Below, one piece after another: positions 9,043 to 18,274 of a stretch of 33,678 nucleotides of DNA. Source of the stretch: Thermoplasmatota archaeon. GTDB lineage: Archaea > Thermoplasmatota > E2 > DHVEG-1. Position 1 is the first letter of the stretch, and each line of letters begins with the position of its first letter. The notes below the pieces were generated by a model. That model did no database searches, was not told the DNA's origin, and saw nothing but the letters and a program-made list of their open reading frames with translations. The DNA lies in contig JAFGPP010000005.1 in assembly GCA_016936135.1 (NCBI GenBank), positions 1 through 33,678 of the forward strand, given 5' to 3'. The position numbers and the translations under genes are program-made.

Positions 9043-10149
9043 ATGGCACAGCGATCACCGTTACATGAGATACACAAAGAGCTAGGCGCAAAATTTACAG
9101 AATTTGCAGGTTTTGAAATGCCTATACAATATTCATCAATTAAAGATGAACATTTAACAGTGAGAAAAAAGGTTGGTCTTTTTGATGTTTCTCACATGAG
9201 TAACTTATGGATTACTGCTCGTGATGCTGAAAAATTAATTAGTCTTACAACCGTAGAAGATGCATCAAGAATTGCTAATGGTATGAGCCAGTACACAGAG
9301 CTATTGAGGGAAGACGGTACAATAATTGACGACACAATTTTTATGCATCTTGAGGACAAATACATGATGATTCCAAATGCCGGAATGGCTTCTACAGTTA
9401 CTGGCTGGCTAAACGTAAAGGCTGAGGAACACGATCTATGCGCAAAGGCTGACAACGTTTCAAAGGACTATGTTATTCTTGCAATTCAGGGTCCGAAATC
9501 TGGAGATACCTTACAGAAGCTAACCGATGTCGACATTAAAACAGTGAAATTTTTTGGATGCATGTACATAAAAATTGCAAACACCGATTGCATTATTTCC
9601 CACACAGGATATACCGGAGAGCTAGGGTACGAGCTTCAAATTACACCTGCAAAAACCGCTAATCATGTATTTAAAAAGATACTTGATGCAGGAAAGGAAT
9701 TTGAAATAAAACCAATTGGTCTAGGGGCACGAGATACCCTAAGACTTGAAAAATGTTTCATACTTGCTGGCAATGAATTTGAGGGAGGAAAAACCCCCCT
9801 TGAAGCACTTTTAGGTTGGACGGTAAACTGGGACCATGAATTCATTGGTAAAAAAGCAATTTTAAAACAAAAGGAACAAGGAGATTTTAAACGTTTGACT
9901 TATTTGGAATGCATTGACAAGGGAATTCCACGACATAGCTGTAAGGTCGAAAAAGATGGAAAGGACGTTGGCGTTGTTAGTAGTGGGACTTTATCGCCCT
10001 GTTTAAGCAAAGGTATTGCAATGGCATATGTTCATCCTGACTTTCGTGAAAAGGATTCGATTCTTGATATAATAATAAGAAACAATCCTGTTAAAGCAAA
10101 AGTCGTGAAACCTCCCTTTGTAAAAAAGGATTGGGCTGAAAATAATTAA
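9043..10149 (+). CDS. gcvT: Glycine cleavage system T protein (aminomethyltransferase)
   Basis: GLFDVSHMSN, REDGTIIDDTIF, HTGYTGELGYEL, GLGARDTLRLE, SSGTLSPCLSKGIAMAYV. Confidence 0.95.
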   Translation: MAQRSPLHEIHKELGAKFTEFAGFEMPIQYSSIKDEHLTVRKKVGLFDVSHMSNLWITARDAEKLISLTTVEDASRIANGMSQYTELLREDGTIIDDTIFMHLEDKYMMIPNAGMASTVTGWLNVKAEEHDLCAKADNVSKDYVILAIQGPKSGDTLQKLTDVDIKTVKFFGCMYIKIANTDCIISHTGYTGELGYELQITPAKTANHVFKKILDAGKEFEIKPIGLGARDTLRLEKCFILAGNEFEGGKTPLEALLGWTVNWDHEFIGKKAILKQKEQGDFKRLTYLECIDKGIPRHSCKVEKDGKDVGVVSSGTLSPCLSKGIAMAYVHPDFREKDSILDIIIRNNPVKAKVVKPPFVKKDWAENN

Positions 10150-10159
10150 AATGAGTTAA

Positions 10160-10167
10160 AGGTGATT
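10160..10167 (+). promoter_or_regulatory. Shine-Dalgarno of gcvH
   Basis: AGGTGATT 5 nt before ATG 10172. Confidence 0.6.
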
Positions 10168-10171
10168 AATC

Positions 10172-10552
10172 ATGGGAGAAGAGATTAGAGAGGGTTTAAA
10201 ATACACTGAAACCCACGAATGGTTGAAAGTTGAAGGAAATAAAGCCAAGGTAGGTATTACTGACCATGCACAGTCTGAACTTACCGACATTGTATTTGTG
10301 GAATTACCCGCCATAGGCAAGGAAATTAAGAAGGGAGAGGAACTTTGTATAGTTGAATCAGTGAAATCTGTTTCTGAGATATATGCACCTGTTAGCGGAA
10401 AAATACTAAAAGTAAATGAAAAACTTGAGGATGCACCGGAAACTGTAAATCAAGATCCCTACAATGACGGATGGTTAATTGAAATGGAAATAGCAGACAA
10501 GAAAGAACTGGACAAATTACTGGATGCAGAATCCTACCGTAAATGCATTTAA
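10172..10552 (+). CDS. gcvH: Glycine cleavage system H protein
   Basis: Lipoyl-lysine motif VESVKSVSEIYAPVSG; THEWL; VNQDPYNDGWLIEM. Confidence 0.96.
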   Translation: MGEEIREGLKYTETHEWLKVEGNKAKVGITDHAQSELTDIVFVELPAIGKEIKKGEELCIVESVKSVSEIYAPVSGKILKVNEKLEDAPETVNQDPYNDGWLIEMEIADKKELDKLLDAESYRKCI

Positions 10553-10607
10553 TTAACAAATCAAATATTGATGAGCCGTTGCTCCTAATAATAGATTATT
10601 TTTAACC

Positions 10608-10630
10608 AATGAACGTCATTATTTTTATTT
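10608..10630 (+). terminator. Hairpin plus T-rich tract downstream of gcvH
   Basis: AATGA-ACG-TCATT stem-loop immediately followed by ATTTTTATTT. Confidence 0.35.
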
Positions 10631-10642
10631 ATCGAAACTTAC

Positions 10643-10649
10643 TTATATT
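10643..10649 (+). promoter_or_regulatory. Putative TATA box of the intergenic structured RNA upstream of thrS
   Basis: TTATATT with purine-rich BRE-like CGAAACTT upstream; expected TSS about 25 nt downstream coincides with the first base of the GGCGGAG stem at 10670. Confidence 0.35.
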
Positions 10650-10669
10650 GAAAAGTTTATTCTAAATTA

Positions 10670-10736
10670 GGCGGAGAGATGGGATTGCAAGTACGTTCGA
10701 CTAAATTTTTTTGTGACGGTGTTTAACACCTCCGCC
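10670..10736 (+). ncRNA. Candidate structured RNA or thrS leader element (67 nt, closed by a perfect 7-bp stem)
   Basis: GGCGGAG (10670-10676) pairs with CTCCGCC (10730-10736); internal GGTGT-TTA-ACACC hairpin at 10718-10730 competes or coaxially stacks; C-rich 3' end CACCTCCGCCGCCTCCCCC. Confidence 0.4.
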
Positions 10737-10804
10737 GCCTCCCCCAATAGACTGATAACATTATCTTTAAAAACGGCTAATTTGTTTACGGGAGTCGAGT
10801 CTAT

Positions 10805-12679
10805 ATGAAGTTGTTATTAATCCATAGTGATTTCATTGAATATGAGGTTAAAGACAAGGCAATTAAGCAACCTGAAGAAACTACTATTAAAAAGGGTAGG
10901 CTTGATGAGGCGCTAACTGCTTTCACTGCTGTTGAAAAAATAGATGAAAAATCTCCTAGTCAATCGGTCAAACAAACAGCCGATGAAATTATTAAAACTG
11001 CCGAGCAACTAAAAGTTAAAAACATAATGCTTTACCCATATGCTCATTTATCTAGTAATCTGGCAAGTCCAAAAAAGGCACAAGAAATATTAATTGAAAT
11101 CGAGTATGAATTAAAGCAAAACAATTACAATGTAAAACGCTCACCATTTGGTTGGTACAAATCTTTTAAAATATCCTGTAAGGGTCATCCTCTCTCAGAG
11201 CTTTCGCGTGAAATTGTTCCTGTTGATGAAGAATCGGAATCATTGAAAAAGGAAAGAAAACTTAGTTCTTATTGGAATATTTTAACAGAGGATGGGCAGT
11301 TATTAGATATCGGTAAATTTAACTTTGAAGGGCATGAAAATTTAAGGAAATTTTCCTTTTATGAAAAAGAAAAATCAAGAGCGGTCAAGCAGGAACCAGC
11401 CCACGTTAAGTTAATGCAAAAATTGGAAATAGCAGATTATGAACCTGCCTCCGATGGAGGCAACATGAGATTTTATCCGAAAGGCAGGTTTATAAAAAAA
11501 TTAATTGAGGAATATGTAACCAAAAGAGTGGTTGAATACGGTGGACTAGAAGTAGAAACTCCAATAATGTATGATATGGATCATCCAACACTATCAAAGT
11601 ATTTACAAAGATTTCCTGCACGGCAATATCAAGTGGAAAGCGATAAGAGAAATTTTTTCCTCAGATTTGCAGCATGTTTTGGGCAGTTTTTAATGGCCCA
11701 TGACGCAACTATTAGCTATAAAAATTTACCTCTTAAAATCTATGAATTAACAAGGTATTCTTTTAGAAGAGAACAATCAGGTGAACTCACTGGGCTAAGA
11801 AGACTAAGAGCTTTTACAATGCCTGATGTTCACGCAATGGTTTCAGATTTAGAGATGGCTATGAGTGAGTTTAAAGTAAGATTTGATTTATGTCTGAGTG
11901 TTTTAAATGACATAGGAATCGAAAATGATGATATAGAGATGGCCCTTAGAACTACTAGGGATTTTTATGAAAAAAACAAGAATTTCTTAATAGACTTAGT
12001 TAAAAAATTTAAAAAACCCATTTTAATAGAGATGTGGGATGAGAGAATTTTTTATTTTATATTGAAATTTGAATTCAACTTTGTTGATATGTCAGATAAG
12101 GCATCAGCCTTAAGCACAGATCAAATTGATATTGAAAATGGAGAAAGATACGATATAAAATTCACAGATAAAAATGGAACCCAGAATCATCCTTTGATTC
12201 TTCATTGCAGTCCATCGGGTGCAATAGAAAGGGTAATTTATGCATTACTTGAAAAAGAAGCTATGAAAATGAACAAAGGTCAAAAGCCAATGCTTCCTTT
12301 ATGGCTTTCACCAACACATATCCGTTTCATACCAGTTGACAATAAGTTTATAAAAGATTGTGAAGAATATGTTAATGTTTTAAAGAATATCTCAGAGTTG
12401 TATCATATTCGATCCGATATTGATGACCGCGAGGAAAGCGTAAGCCGTAAAATTAGAGATGCGGAAAAGGAATGGATTCCTGTAATCATTGTTATTGGTG
12501 AAAAAGAAAAAACAGGTAAGAAATTTACCCCTAGATTTAGAGCGGTAAGCATCGGTGACAGCAATAAATCCTATTCAATAAATGAGTTATTTGAACTGAT
12601 AAAGTCTCAGATCAAAGGTTTTCCTCAAGCAACATCGCCTTTGCCAACTTATTTATCTAAAAGACCGAAATTCAAATAA
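10805..12679 (+). CDS. thrS: Threonyl-tRNA synthetase, archaeal type (N-terminal DTD-like editing domain)
   Basis: N-terminal MKLLLIHSDFIEYEVKDKA and MLYPYAHLSS (archaeal editing domain); class II motifs RYSFRREQSGELTGLRRLRAFTMPD; C-terminal anticodon-binding region. Confidence 0.95.
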   Translation: MKLLLIHSDFIEYEVKDKAIKQPEETTIKKGRLDEALTAFTAVEKIDEKSPSQSVKQTADEIIKTAEQLKVKNIMLYPYAHLSSNLASPKKAQEILIEIEYELKQNNYNVKRSPFGWYKSFKISCKGHPLSELSREIVPVDEESESLKKERKLSSYWNILTEDGQLLDIGKFNFEGHENLRKFSFYEKEKSRAVKQEPAHVKLMQKLEIADYEPASDGGNMRFYPKGRFIKKLIEEYVTKRVVEYGGLEVETPIMYDMDHPTLSKYLQRFPARQYQVESDKRNFFLRFAACFGQFLMAHDATISYKNLPLKIYELTRYSFRREQSGELTGLRRLRAFTMPDVHAMVSDLEMAMSEFKVRFDLCLSVLNDIGIENDDIEMALRTTRDFYEKNKNFLIDLVKKFKKPILIEMWDERIFYFILKFEFNFVDMSDKASALSTDQIDIENGERYDIKFTDKNGTQNHPLILHCSPSGAIERVIYALLEKEAMKMNKGQKPMLPLWLSPTHIRFIPVDNKFIKDCEEYVNVLKNISELYHIRSDIDDREESVSRKIRDAEKEWIPVIIVIGEKEKTGKKFTPRFRAVSIGDSNKSYSINELFELIKSQIKGFPQATSPLPTYLSKRPKFK

Positions 12680-12688
12680 AATAATTGC

Positions 12689-13837
12689 ATGGCAGGTAGC
12701 ATTAATATGATTAATAGAGGAAAAATCCAGGAAATGGCTGATTCATACGATAAAAAAAATATAACTATTGGTGTTCTCGGTGGGCATTCTGCTCTTGATG
12801 TCTGCAGGGGAGCAAAAAAATTGGGATTTCATACACTTGCTGTTTGCCAGAAAGGAAGAGAGAAAACTTATACTAAGTATTACAAGAAGCGCAAAGATGG
12901 AAGGGGATGTATTGACGAAACAATAGTACTCGACAAATTTTCTGATATAATTAGAAGTGATGTCCAGAAATTGCTGCGCGAAAAAAATACGATCTTTATT
13001 CACAACAGATATTTTTGGGTATATTTCAATTTTGCAGATATAGAAAATAATTTTCTTGTACCAATTTTTGGAACTCGTGGAATGCTAAAACTGGAAGAAA
13101 GAGATGTGCCAAAGAATCAGTATTATTTATTGGAAAAGGCTGGCATCAGATTTCCAAAAATTTTCAAATCACCTAAAGACATAGATCGTCTAGTAATTAT
13201 CAAGGTTAACGAGGCAATAAGAGGATACGAAAGAGCTTTTTTTTACGCATCTAACTATCAAGATTACCAAAAAAAGGCAAAAAATCTTCTCGATATCAAA
13301 ATGATAACAAAGGATTCCTTGGAAAAAGCCGTAATAGAAGAGTACGTAATCGGTGCACAGATAAATTTCAACTATTTTTATTCTGTAATTAACGACGAAC
13401 TAGAGATAATGGGTACAGATACAAGACGACAAACAAACCTTGACGGATTAATTCGTCTTCCCGCAACTGAACAATTAGAAGTGTTAAGATACCTGCGTCC
13501 AAAAATAATCGAGACAGGACATATTGCAGCAACTACGAAGGAATCAATTATCGAAAAAATCTTTGATTTAGGGGAAAAATTTGTGAAAACAACAAAGAAA
13601 GAGTGCCCTCCAGGAATTATTGGCCCGTTTGCTTTACAAGGTGCAATTGCTGCTGATAAAGGTAAGGAAGAGATGATAGTCTTTGATGTTTCAATGAGAA
13701 TTCCTGGCAGCCCTCTTACTCGTTTTACTCCTCATTCAGGTTATTTGTACGGAGATTCCATCAGCTACGGTGATCGAATTGCCATGGAAATAGAACAGGC
13801 AATAGAAGAAAACAAACTAAAAGATATTGTTACTTAA
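12689..13837 (+). CDS. purP: Formate-dependent FAICAR synthetase PurP
   Basis: IGVLGGHSALDVCRGAKKLGFHTLAVCQKGREKTY, FGTRGMLKLEERD, VIIKVNEAIRGYERAFF, EEYVIGAQINFNYFYS: characteristic PurP ATP-grasp sequence. The true start may be internal (MINRGKIQEM). Confidence 0.92.
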   Translation: MAGSINMINRGKIQEMADSYDKKNITIGVLGGHSALDVCRGAKKLGFHTLAVCQKGREKTYTKYYKKRKDGRGCIDETIVLDKFSDIIRSDVQKLLREKNTIFIHNRYFWVYFNFADIENNFLVPIFGTRGMLKLEERDVPKNQYYLLEKAGIRFPKIFKSPKDIDRLVIIKVNEAIRGYERAFFYASNYQDYQKKAKNLLDIKMITKDSLEKAVIEEYVIGAQINFNYFYSVINDELEIMGTDTRRQTNLDGLIRLPATEQLEVLRYLRPKIIETGHIAATTKESIIEKIFDLGEKFVKTTKKECPPGIIGPFALQGAIAADKGKEEMIVFDVSMRIPGSPLTRFTPHSGYLYGDSISYGDRIAMEIEQAIEENKLKDIVT

Positions 13838-14400
13838 ATTTTGCACTTAAATGATTTTTTTTCAGTTATTACCATATCTAGCCTGACATCATGTGGGTCT
13901 GCGGGAATGTACTCAACTATTTGACAATGAAATCCCAATCCTATCTTGAAACAGTTATTTGTAATACTAAGCAATCTATCGTAGTAACCCATACCATGAC
14001 CAATGCGATTGCCACGGGCGTCAAATCCAATACCTGGAACAATTATCAGTTCAATTTCCTCTAATGGAAATTTTTTTAATTTATTTTGCTTAGGTTCCAA
14101 AATATTATACGAGCCTATCTCTAGATCATTCCAGTTTTCAAGTTTAATAGGTATTATCCTATGCTCATTTTTTTTTACAAACGGAACGCAAACAATTTTC
14201 CCACAATCTATACTCTCCTTTATCATTTCATGCGTTCTAACTTCGTTATCATAAGAAATATAAAAAAGGATTTTTTGTGATCTAATAAATTCAGATGTGG
14301 CGAAGAGTTTTTCTTTAATTATTAGACTTTTTTTTTCCACTAGAGATGATGACAAATTTTTCCTCGAGATTTTAAGTTCATTTCTTATGTTTTCCTTCAT
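13834..14400 (-). CDS. 5-formyltetrahydrofolate cyclo-ligase family protein
   Basis: RKNLSSSLVEKKS, ILFYISYDNEVRTHEMI, LIIVPGIGFDARGNRIGHGMGYYDRLL, IGLGFHCQIVE. Start MKENIRNELKISRKN chosen to match the family N-terminus. Confidence 0.92.
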   Translation of the reverse strand: MKENIRNELKISRKNLSSSLVEKKSLIIKEKLFATSEFIRSQKILFYISYDNEVRTHEMIKESIDCGKIVCVPFVKKNEHRIIPIKLENWNDLEIGSYNILEPKQNKLKKFPLEEIELIIVPGIGFDARGNRIGHGMGYYDRLLSITNNCFKIGLGFHCQIVEYIPADPHDVRLDMVITEKKSFKCKI

Positions 14401-14535
14401 TGATATCTGTGAATATAATCGATTTATAAAGTTAATTCTGCTTTTTTGCGAAATTTTTACCGCAAGCATAAAAAACATTAAGAGATTATGGTATTTTATC
14501 AGAATATTACTCATGTAGTAGTCTATGTGGTAGAA

Positions 14536-15486
14536 ATGACCGGCGAGGGCATAGGTTTTGGAAAAGCAATTTTATTTAATGAACATTTTGTCGTTTATGG
14601 GGTACCAGCAATCGTATCTGCTATTGGACAGTACACCCTTGCAAGGGTAAATCCATCTTCAAGCTCGGACATTATCTTAAAAGATAATAGAGATGCAACA
14701 CCCAGCTATAAAGAAGATAAGTCTGAACAGCAGAAAGATTCTCTCAACCGTATTTTAGCAAAAATGGGTATTGATAGAAATAACGCAGAAATTGAAATTG
14801 AATTAGGGGGAAACCTCTATGCTGCAAGTGGAATTGGTGCCAGTGCTGCTTCATGCGTTGCAATTGCACGGGCACTTTCTCAGCATTACGGTTTGAATCT
14901 AACGGATGAGGAAATCAATGATATTGCATATGAGGGGGAAAAGGGCTATCATGGTACGCCATCTGGAATAGACAACACAGCTTCAACATATGGCGGTTTA
15001 ATTTGGTTTCAAAAAAACGATACCAACGTGATGAACAAAATCCGATTATCTACTCCAGTGGAAATTGTTATGGGCAACACGGGAAAAGTTGCAAATACCA
15101 CTGCGGCCGTTGCAGGTGTAAGGGAAAGAAGGGAGAAGAACCCGGAAAAATATCAAAAGATATTTGATAGGGCCGAAAACATTGCATATTTAGCAAAACG
15201 TTCACTTGAAGAAGAAAATTTCAGAGAAATTGGAAAACTGATGAATGAGAATCATAAATTATTACAACAGATTGAAGTTTCTTCTAGAGAACTCGACTTT
15301 TTAGTTAATATTGCCAGAGAATCTGGCGCTTACGGTGCAAAACTAACCGGGGGAGGCCTTGGAGGAAACATGCTTGCATTAACTCCTGGAAAAGATTTGC
15401 AGGAAGAAGTCGCTAATGCTATCGAGAAAGAAGGATTCAAGGTTTTAAAAACAAAAATTGGAGTTGTTAGAGAAGGGATAATATAA
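14536..15486 (+). CDS. mvk: Mevalonate kinase (GHMP kinase)
   Basis: GFGKAILFNEHFVVYGVPAI, GIGASAASCVAIARAL, GTPSGIDNTASTYGG, GAKLTGGGLGGNMLAL. Start MTGEGIGFGKAILF inside the longer ORF (14488). Confidence 0.94.
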   Translation: MTGEGIGFGKAILFNEHFVVYGVPAIVSAIGQYTLARVNPSSSSDIILKDNRDATPSYKEDKSEQQKDSLNRILAKMGIDRNNAEIEIELGGNLYAASGIGASAASCVAIARALSQHYGLNLTDEEINDIAYEGEKGYHGTPSGIDNTASTYGGLIWFQKNDTNVMNKIRLSTPVEIVMGNTGKVANTTAAVAGVRERREKNPEKYQKIFDRAENIAYLAKRSLEEENFREIGKLMNENHKLLQQIEVSSRELDFLVNIARESGAYGAKLTGGGLGGNMLALTPGKDLQEEVANAIEKEGFKVLKTKIGVVREGII

Positions 15487-15487
15487 T

Positions 15488-16798
15488 ATGAATTTAAGAA
15501 AATTCCTTTCTTCTCTAGAGAAAGAAGATAAACTAACTAGGATAAAAAAGGAAGTTTCCGTCCAATATGAGATTGCAAATATTATTTATTCAATGGATGA
15601 AAAACCTGTAATTTTTGAAAATGTTAAAGGATATGACTTTCCACTTTTTGCAGGCATTACATCAGATCGTGACATTATTTCAAAGGGCCTGGGAACTACA
15701 AAAGATAAGCTTTTATTTAAACTGGTAGATTCGCTTCTTAATCCTTTAAAGCCAAAAATACTAGATTCTGGGCCATGCCAAGAGGTTATCTTGCATAATC
15801 CAGATATTAGTAAACTTCCTTTACTACATCATCTAAAGGGAGATGGGGGTAGGTACGCTACCGCAACGGTTGCAACTATTAAAGACCCTGAAACCGGAAG
15901 AAATGTTTCTTATCATCGCTTAATGGAGATTGGAAAAAATCGTTTTACTGCCAGACTGATAAAAAATCGTCAGACCAGAACAACATATGATAAGTTAAAA
16001 GGCGATCTTGAAATGGCCGTTTGTATTGGAAATTCCGTCCCGGTAATGATTGCGGCGTCTCTTGGTCCCCCGCCAGGGGTTGATGAATTCTCCATTGCTA
16101 ATGCGCTGTATCAAACTCCACTCGTAAAATGTGTTACGAAAGATTTAGAGGTCCCTGCAGAATCCGAGATAGTTTTAGAAGGACGATTGACAAAGGATTT
16201 GGACCGTGAGGGTCCATTTGTAGATTTAACTGAAACCCGTGATTTTGAAAGGCAAGAGCCAGTCTTTGTAGTTGATTGCATTACCCATCGGAAAGATGCT
16301 ATGTATCAAGCTTTAATCCCCGGAAGATTTGAACACAAGATACTAATGGGAATGCCAAAGGAACCGACAATTTATGATGAAGTAAGTAAGGAAGTAGATT
16401 GCAAAAACGTCCTCGTTACAATGGGCGGCGGTTCCTGGCTTCATGGAGTTGTACAAATCGGTAAAAAACATCCGGATGATGGAAAAAAATCAATTGAAGC
16501 TGCTTTTAGAGGGCATAAAAGTATGAAGCATGTTGTCATAGTTGACGAAGATGTTGATATTTTTAACCCCAATGCAATAGAATGGTCAATTGCCACTCGG
16601 TTCCAGGGACACAAGGATCTAGTAATAAAACCCGATATGCCTGGAAGTTCGCTTGATCCTTCAGGAAAGCACGAGTCCGGAAAAAAAACTCTTACCACAA
16701 AAGTCGGATTTGATGCAACAATACCTTCAGATGTTGACAAGAGCAAGTATGAATTAGTGAAGTATCAGAAAGTTGATGTAAATGATTACCTCAGGTGA
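15488..16798 (+). CDS. UbiD-family decarboxylase, probable anhydromevalonate phosphate decarboxylase
   Basis: UbiD-type sequence (ARLIKNRQTRTTYDKL, MIAASLGPPPGVDEFSIANALYQTPL, EGPFVDLTETRDFE, ALIPGRFEHKILMGMPKEPTIYDEV); genome context with mevalonate kinase and AcnX. Confidence 0.9.
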   Translation: MNLRKFLSSLEKEDKLTRIKKEVSVQYEIANIIYSMDEKPVIFENVKGYDFPLFAGITSDRDIISKGLGTTKDKLLFKLVDSLLNPLKPKILDSGPCQEVILHNPDISKLPLLHHLKGDGGRYATATVATIKDPETGRNVSYHRLMEIGKNRFTARLIKNRQTRTTYDKLKGDLEMAVCIGNSVPVMIAASLGPPPGVDEFSIANALYQTPLVKCVTKDLEVPAESEIVLEGRLTKDLDREGPFVDLTETRDFERQEPVFVVDCITHRKDAMYQALIPGRFEHKILMGMPKEPTIYDEVSKEVDCKNVLVTMGGGSWLHGVVQIGKKHPDDGKKSIEAAFRGHKSMKHVVIVDEDVDIFNPNAIEWSIATRFQGHKDLVIKPDMPGSSLDPSGKHESGKKTLTTKVGFDATIPSDVDKSKYELVKYQKVDVNDYLR

Positions 16799-17099
16799 GG
16801 GAAAACACAAGATTTGGTTAGAACGCTTTGAAATTGGTCAAGACACAGTTTATATTCTGGGGGGAGGAGAAAAACCCCATATCGGTGGAGCTGTAATATG
16901 TGAACCTGGAAAAAATCCCCAAACGATTTCACTAAAGAACCATCATGATTATGAAGTTTTAGAGCTAGTCGCAAAATCAGCATGTAAAAAATTTAAAAAA
17001 ACAGTTGTTGCTGTTGGGGGTATTCACATTGATAATGCTTCAAAAAAAGACATTGAAATTATTCTTAAAAATTGTAAGGAGTTGGTATCTTGTATTTAA
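16782..17099 (+). CDS. Small LpdD-like / proteasome-assembly-chaperone-like protein, possible prFMN/UbiD chaperone
   Basis: 105-aa ORF translationally overlapped with the UbiD gene (17 nt) and with AcnX-L; alpha/beta pattern VYILGGGEKPHIGGAVICEPG ... KTVVAVGGIHIDNASKKDIEIILKNCKELV resembles the LpdD-like prenylated-flavin chaperone fold from memory. Confidence 0.55.
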   Translation: MITSGEGKHKIWLERFEIGQDTVYILGGGEKPHIGGAVICEPGKNPQTISLKNHHDYEVLELVAKSACKKFKKTVVAVGGIHIDNASKKDIEIILKNCKELVSCI

Positions 17100-18274
17100 C
17101 TAAAGATGAGGAAAAAATACTTGACGGAGAGCATGGCGAGGTAATGGAACGAATGTTTCGGTTGCTGGCAAGACTTGGTGATATTTATGGTGCCGATCAA
17201 ATGATTCCAGTAGGTTCAGTCCAAGTAGCAGGGGTATCTTATAAATCAATTGGGGATCCCGGAATGGAATTTTTAGAGGACATGGCATCAAAAGGAACGA
17301 AAGTCAAAGTTCTTACATTTCTAAATCCCGCAGGAATGGACCTTGAAAACTGGAAAAAGCTGGGTTTTCCAAAGGAATTTGCAAAAAACCAACTGCAAAT
17401 TATGCAGTCATTTAAGGAAATGGGAATTATAATTACTTCTACATGCACCCCATATCTTGCGGGAAATCTTCCAAGATTTCGGGAACATATTGCCTGGTCA
17501 GAATCTTCTGCAGTATCATTTTCAAACTCTGTAATTGGTGCTCGTACTAACAGGGAGGGCGGTCCTTCTGCTTTGGCTGCAGGAATATGCGGTAAAACCC
17601 CAAATTATGGACTGCATCTTTGGCAAGAACGTCAACCTAATGTAAGGGTTGATGTCAGCGCAAGATTAGAATTTTCATCAGATTTTGGAGCTCTAGGATA
17701 TTACGTTGGAAAACAAGTAAAAAACAAAATCCCATATTTTACTGGAATAAAAGATGCAGATACAGATCAATTAAAAGCACTTGGGGCTGCAATGGCTGCA
17801 TCTGGTGCTGTTGCTTTGTACCATGTTGAGGGTTTAACGCCTGAAGCAGATCTTGTAGAAAAAAAAGGTTTAGAGACTATTTCAATAGGTGAAAAGGAAC
17901 TTAAGGATACTTACGAAAAATTAAATACTGGAAAAAATCCAGATATAGTTATTTTAGGTTGCCCTCATGCCTCATTAAGAGAGATTTCATTGGTCGCCCA
18001 ACAAATTGAAGGAAAACATTTGAAAAAACCGCTTTGGATTTGTACATCACGTATGATGAAAGAAGCAGCCGACAGAATGGGGTTTACGGATACAATTGAA
18101 AAAGCTGGCGGCCATGTGGTTGGAGATACCTGCATGGTTGTATCACCCATAGAACAGATGGGTTACAAGACTACAGGAGTTAATTCAGGTAAGGCTGCAA
18201 ATTACTTACCAGGATTTTGCAAACAAGAGGTTGTTTTTGCAAATATTTACTATTTATTGGAGGGTCAACAATGA
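17090..18274 (+). CDS. AcnX large subunit, probable phosphomevalonate dehydratase large subunit
   Basis: AcnX/DUF521 motifs (MIPVGSVQVAGVSYKSIGDPGMEFLEDMA, TCTPYLAGNLPRFREHIAWSESSAVSFSNSVIGARTNREGGPSALAAGICGKTP, GGHVVGDTCMVVSPIE). TTG start with AAGGAG SD at 17077-17082. Confidence 0.93.
   Translation: MYLTKDEEKILDGEHGEVMERMFRLLARLGDIYGADQMIPVGSVQVAGVSYKSIGDPGMEFLEDMASKGTKVKVLTFLNPAGMDLENWKKLGFPKEFAKNQLQIMQSFKEMGIIITSTCTPYLAGNLPRFREHIAWSESSAVSFSNSVIGARTNREGGPSALAAGICGKTPNYGLHLWQERQPNVRVDVSARLEFSSDFGALGYYVGKQVKNKIPYFTGIKDADTDQLKALGAAMAASGAVALYHVEGLTPEADLVEKKGLETISIGEKELKDTYEKLNTGKNPDIVILGCPHASLREISLVAQQIEGKHLKKPLWICTSRMMKEAADRMGFTDTIEKAGGHVVGDTCMVVSPIEQMGYKTTGVNSGKAANYLPGFCKQEVVFANIYYLLEGQQ

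Noticed and set aside
10565-10640. C/D box sRNA after gcvH (TTGATGAG C-box-like)
   Set aside because: No matching D box (CTGA) at a suitable distance and no C'/D' pair.
10670-10736. tRNA gene
   Set aside because: Has a 7-bp acceptor-like stem and tRNA-like length, but on neither strand is there a consistent T-arm (TTCRANNC adjacent to the 3' acceptor strand) or D-arm or anticodon arm.
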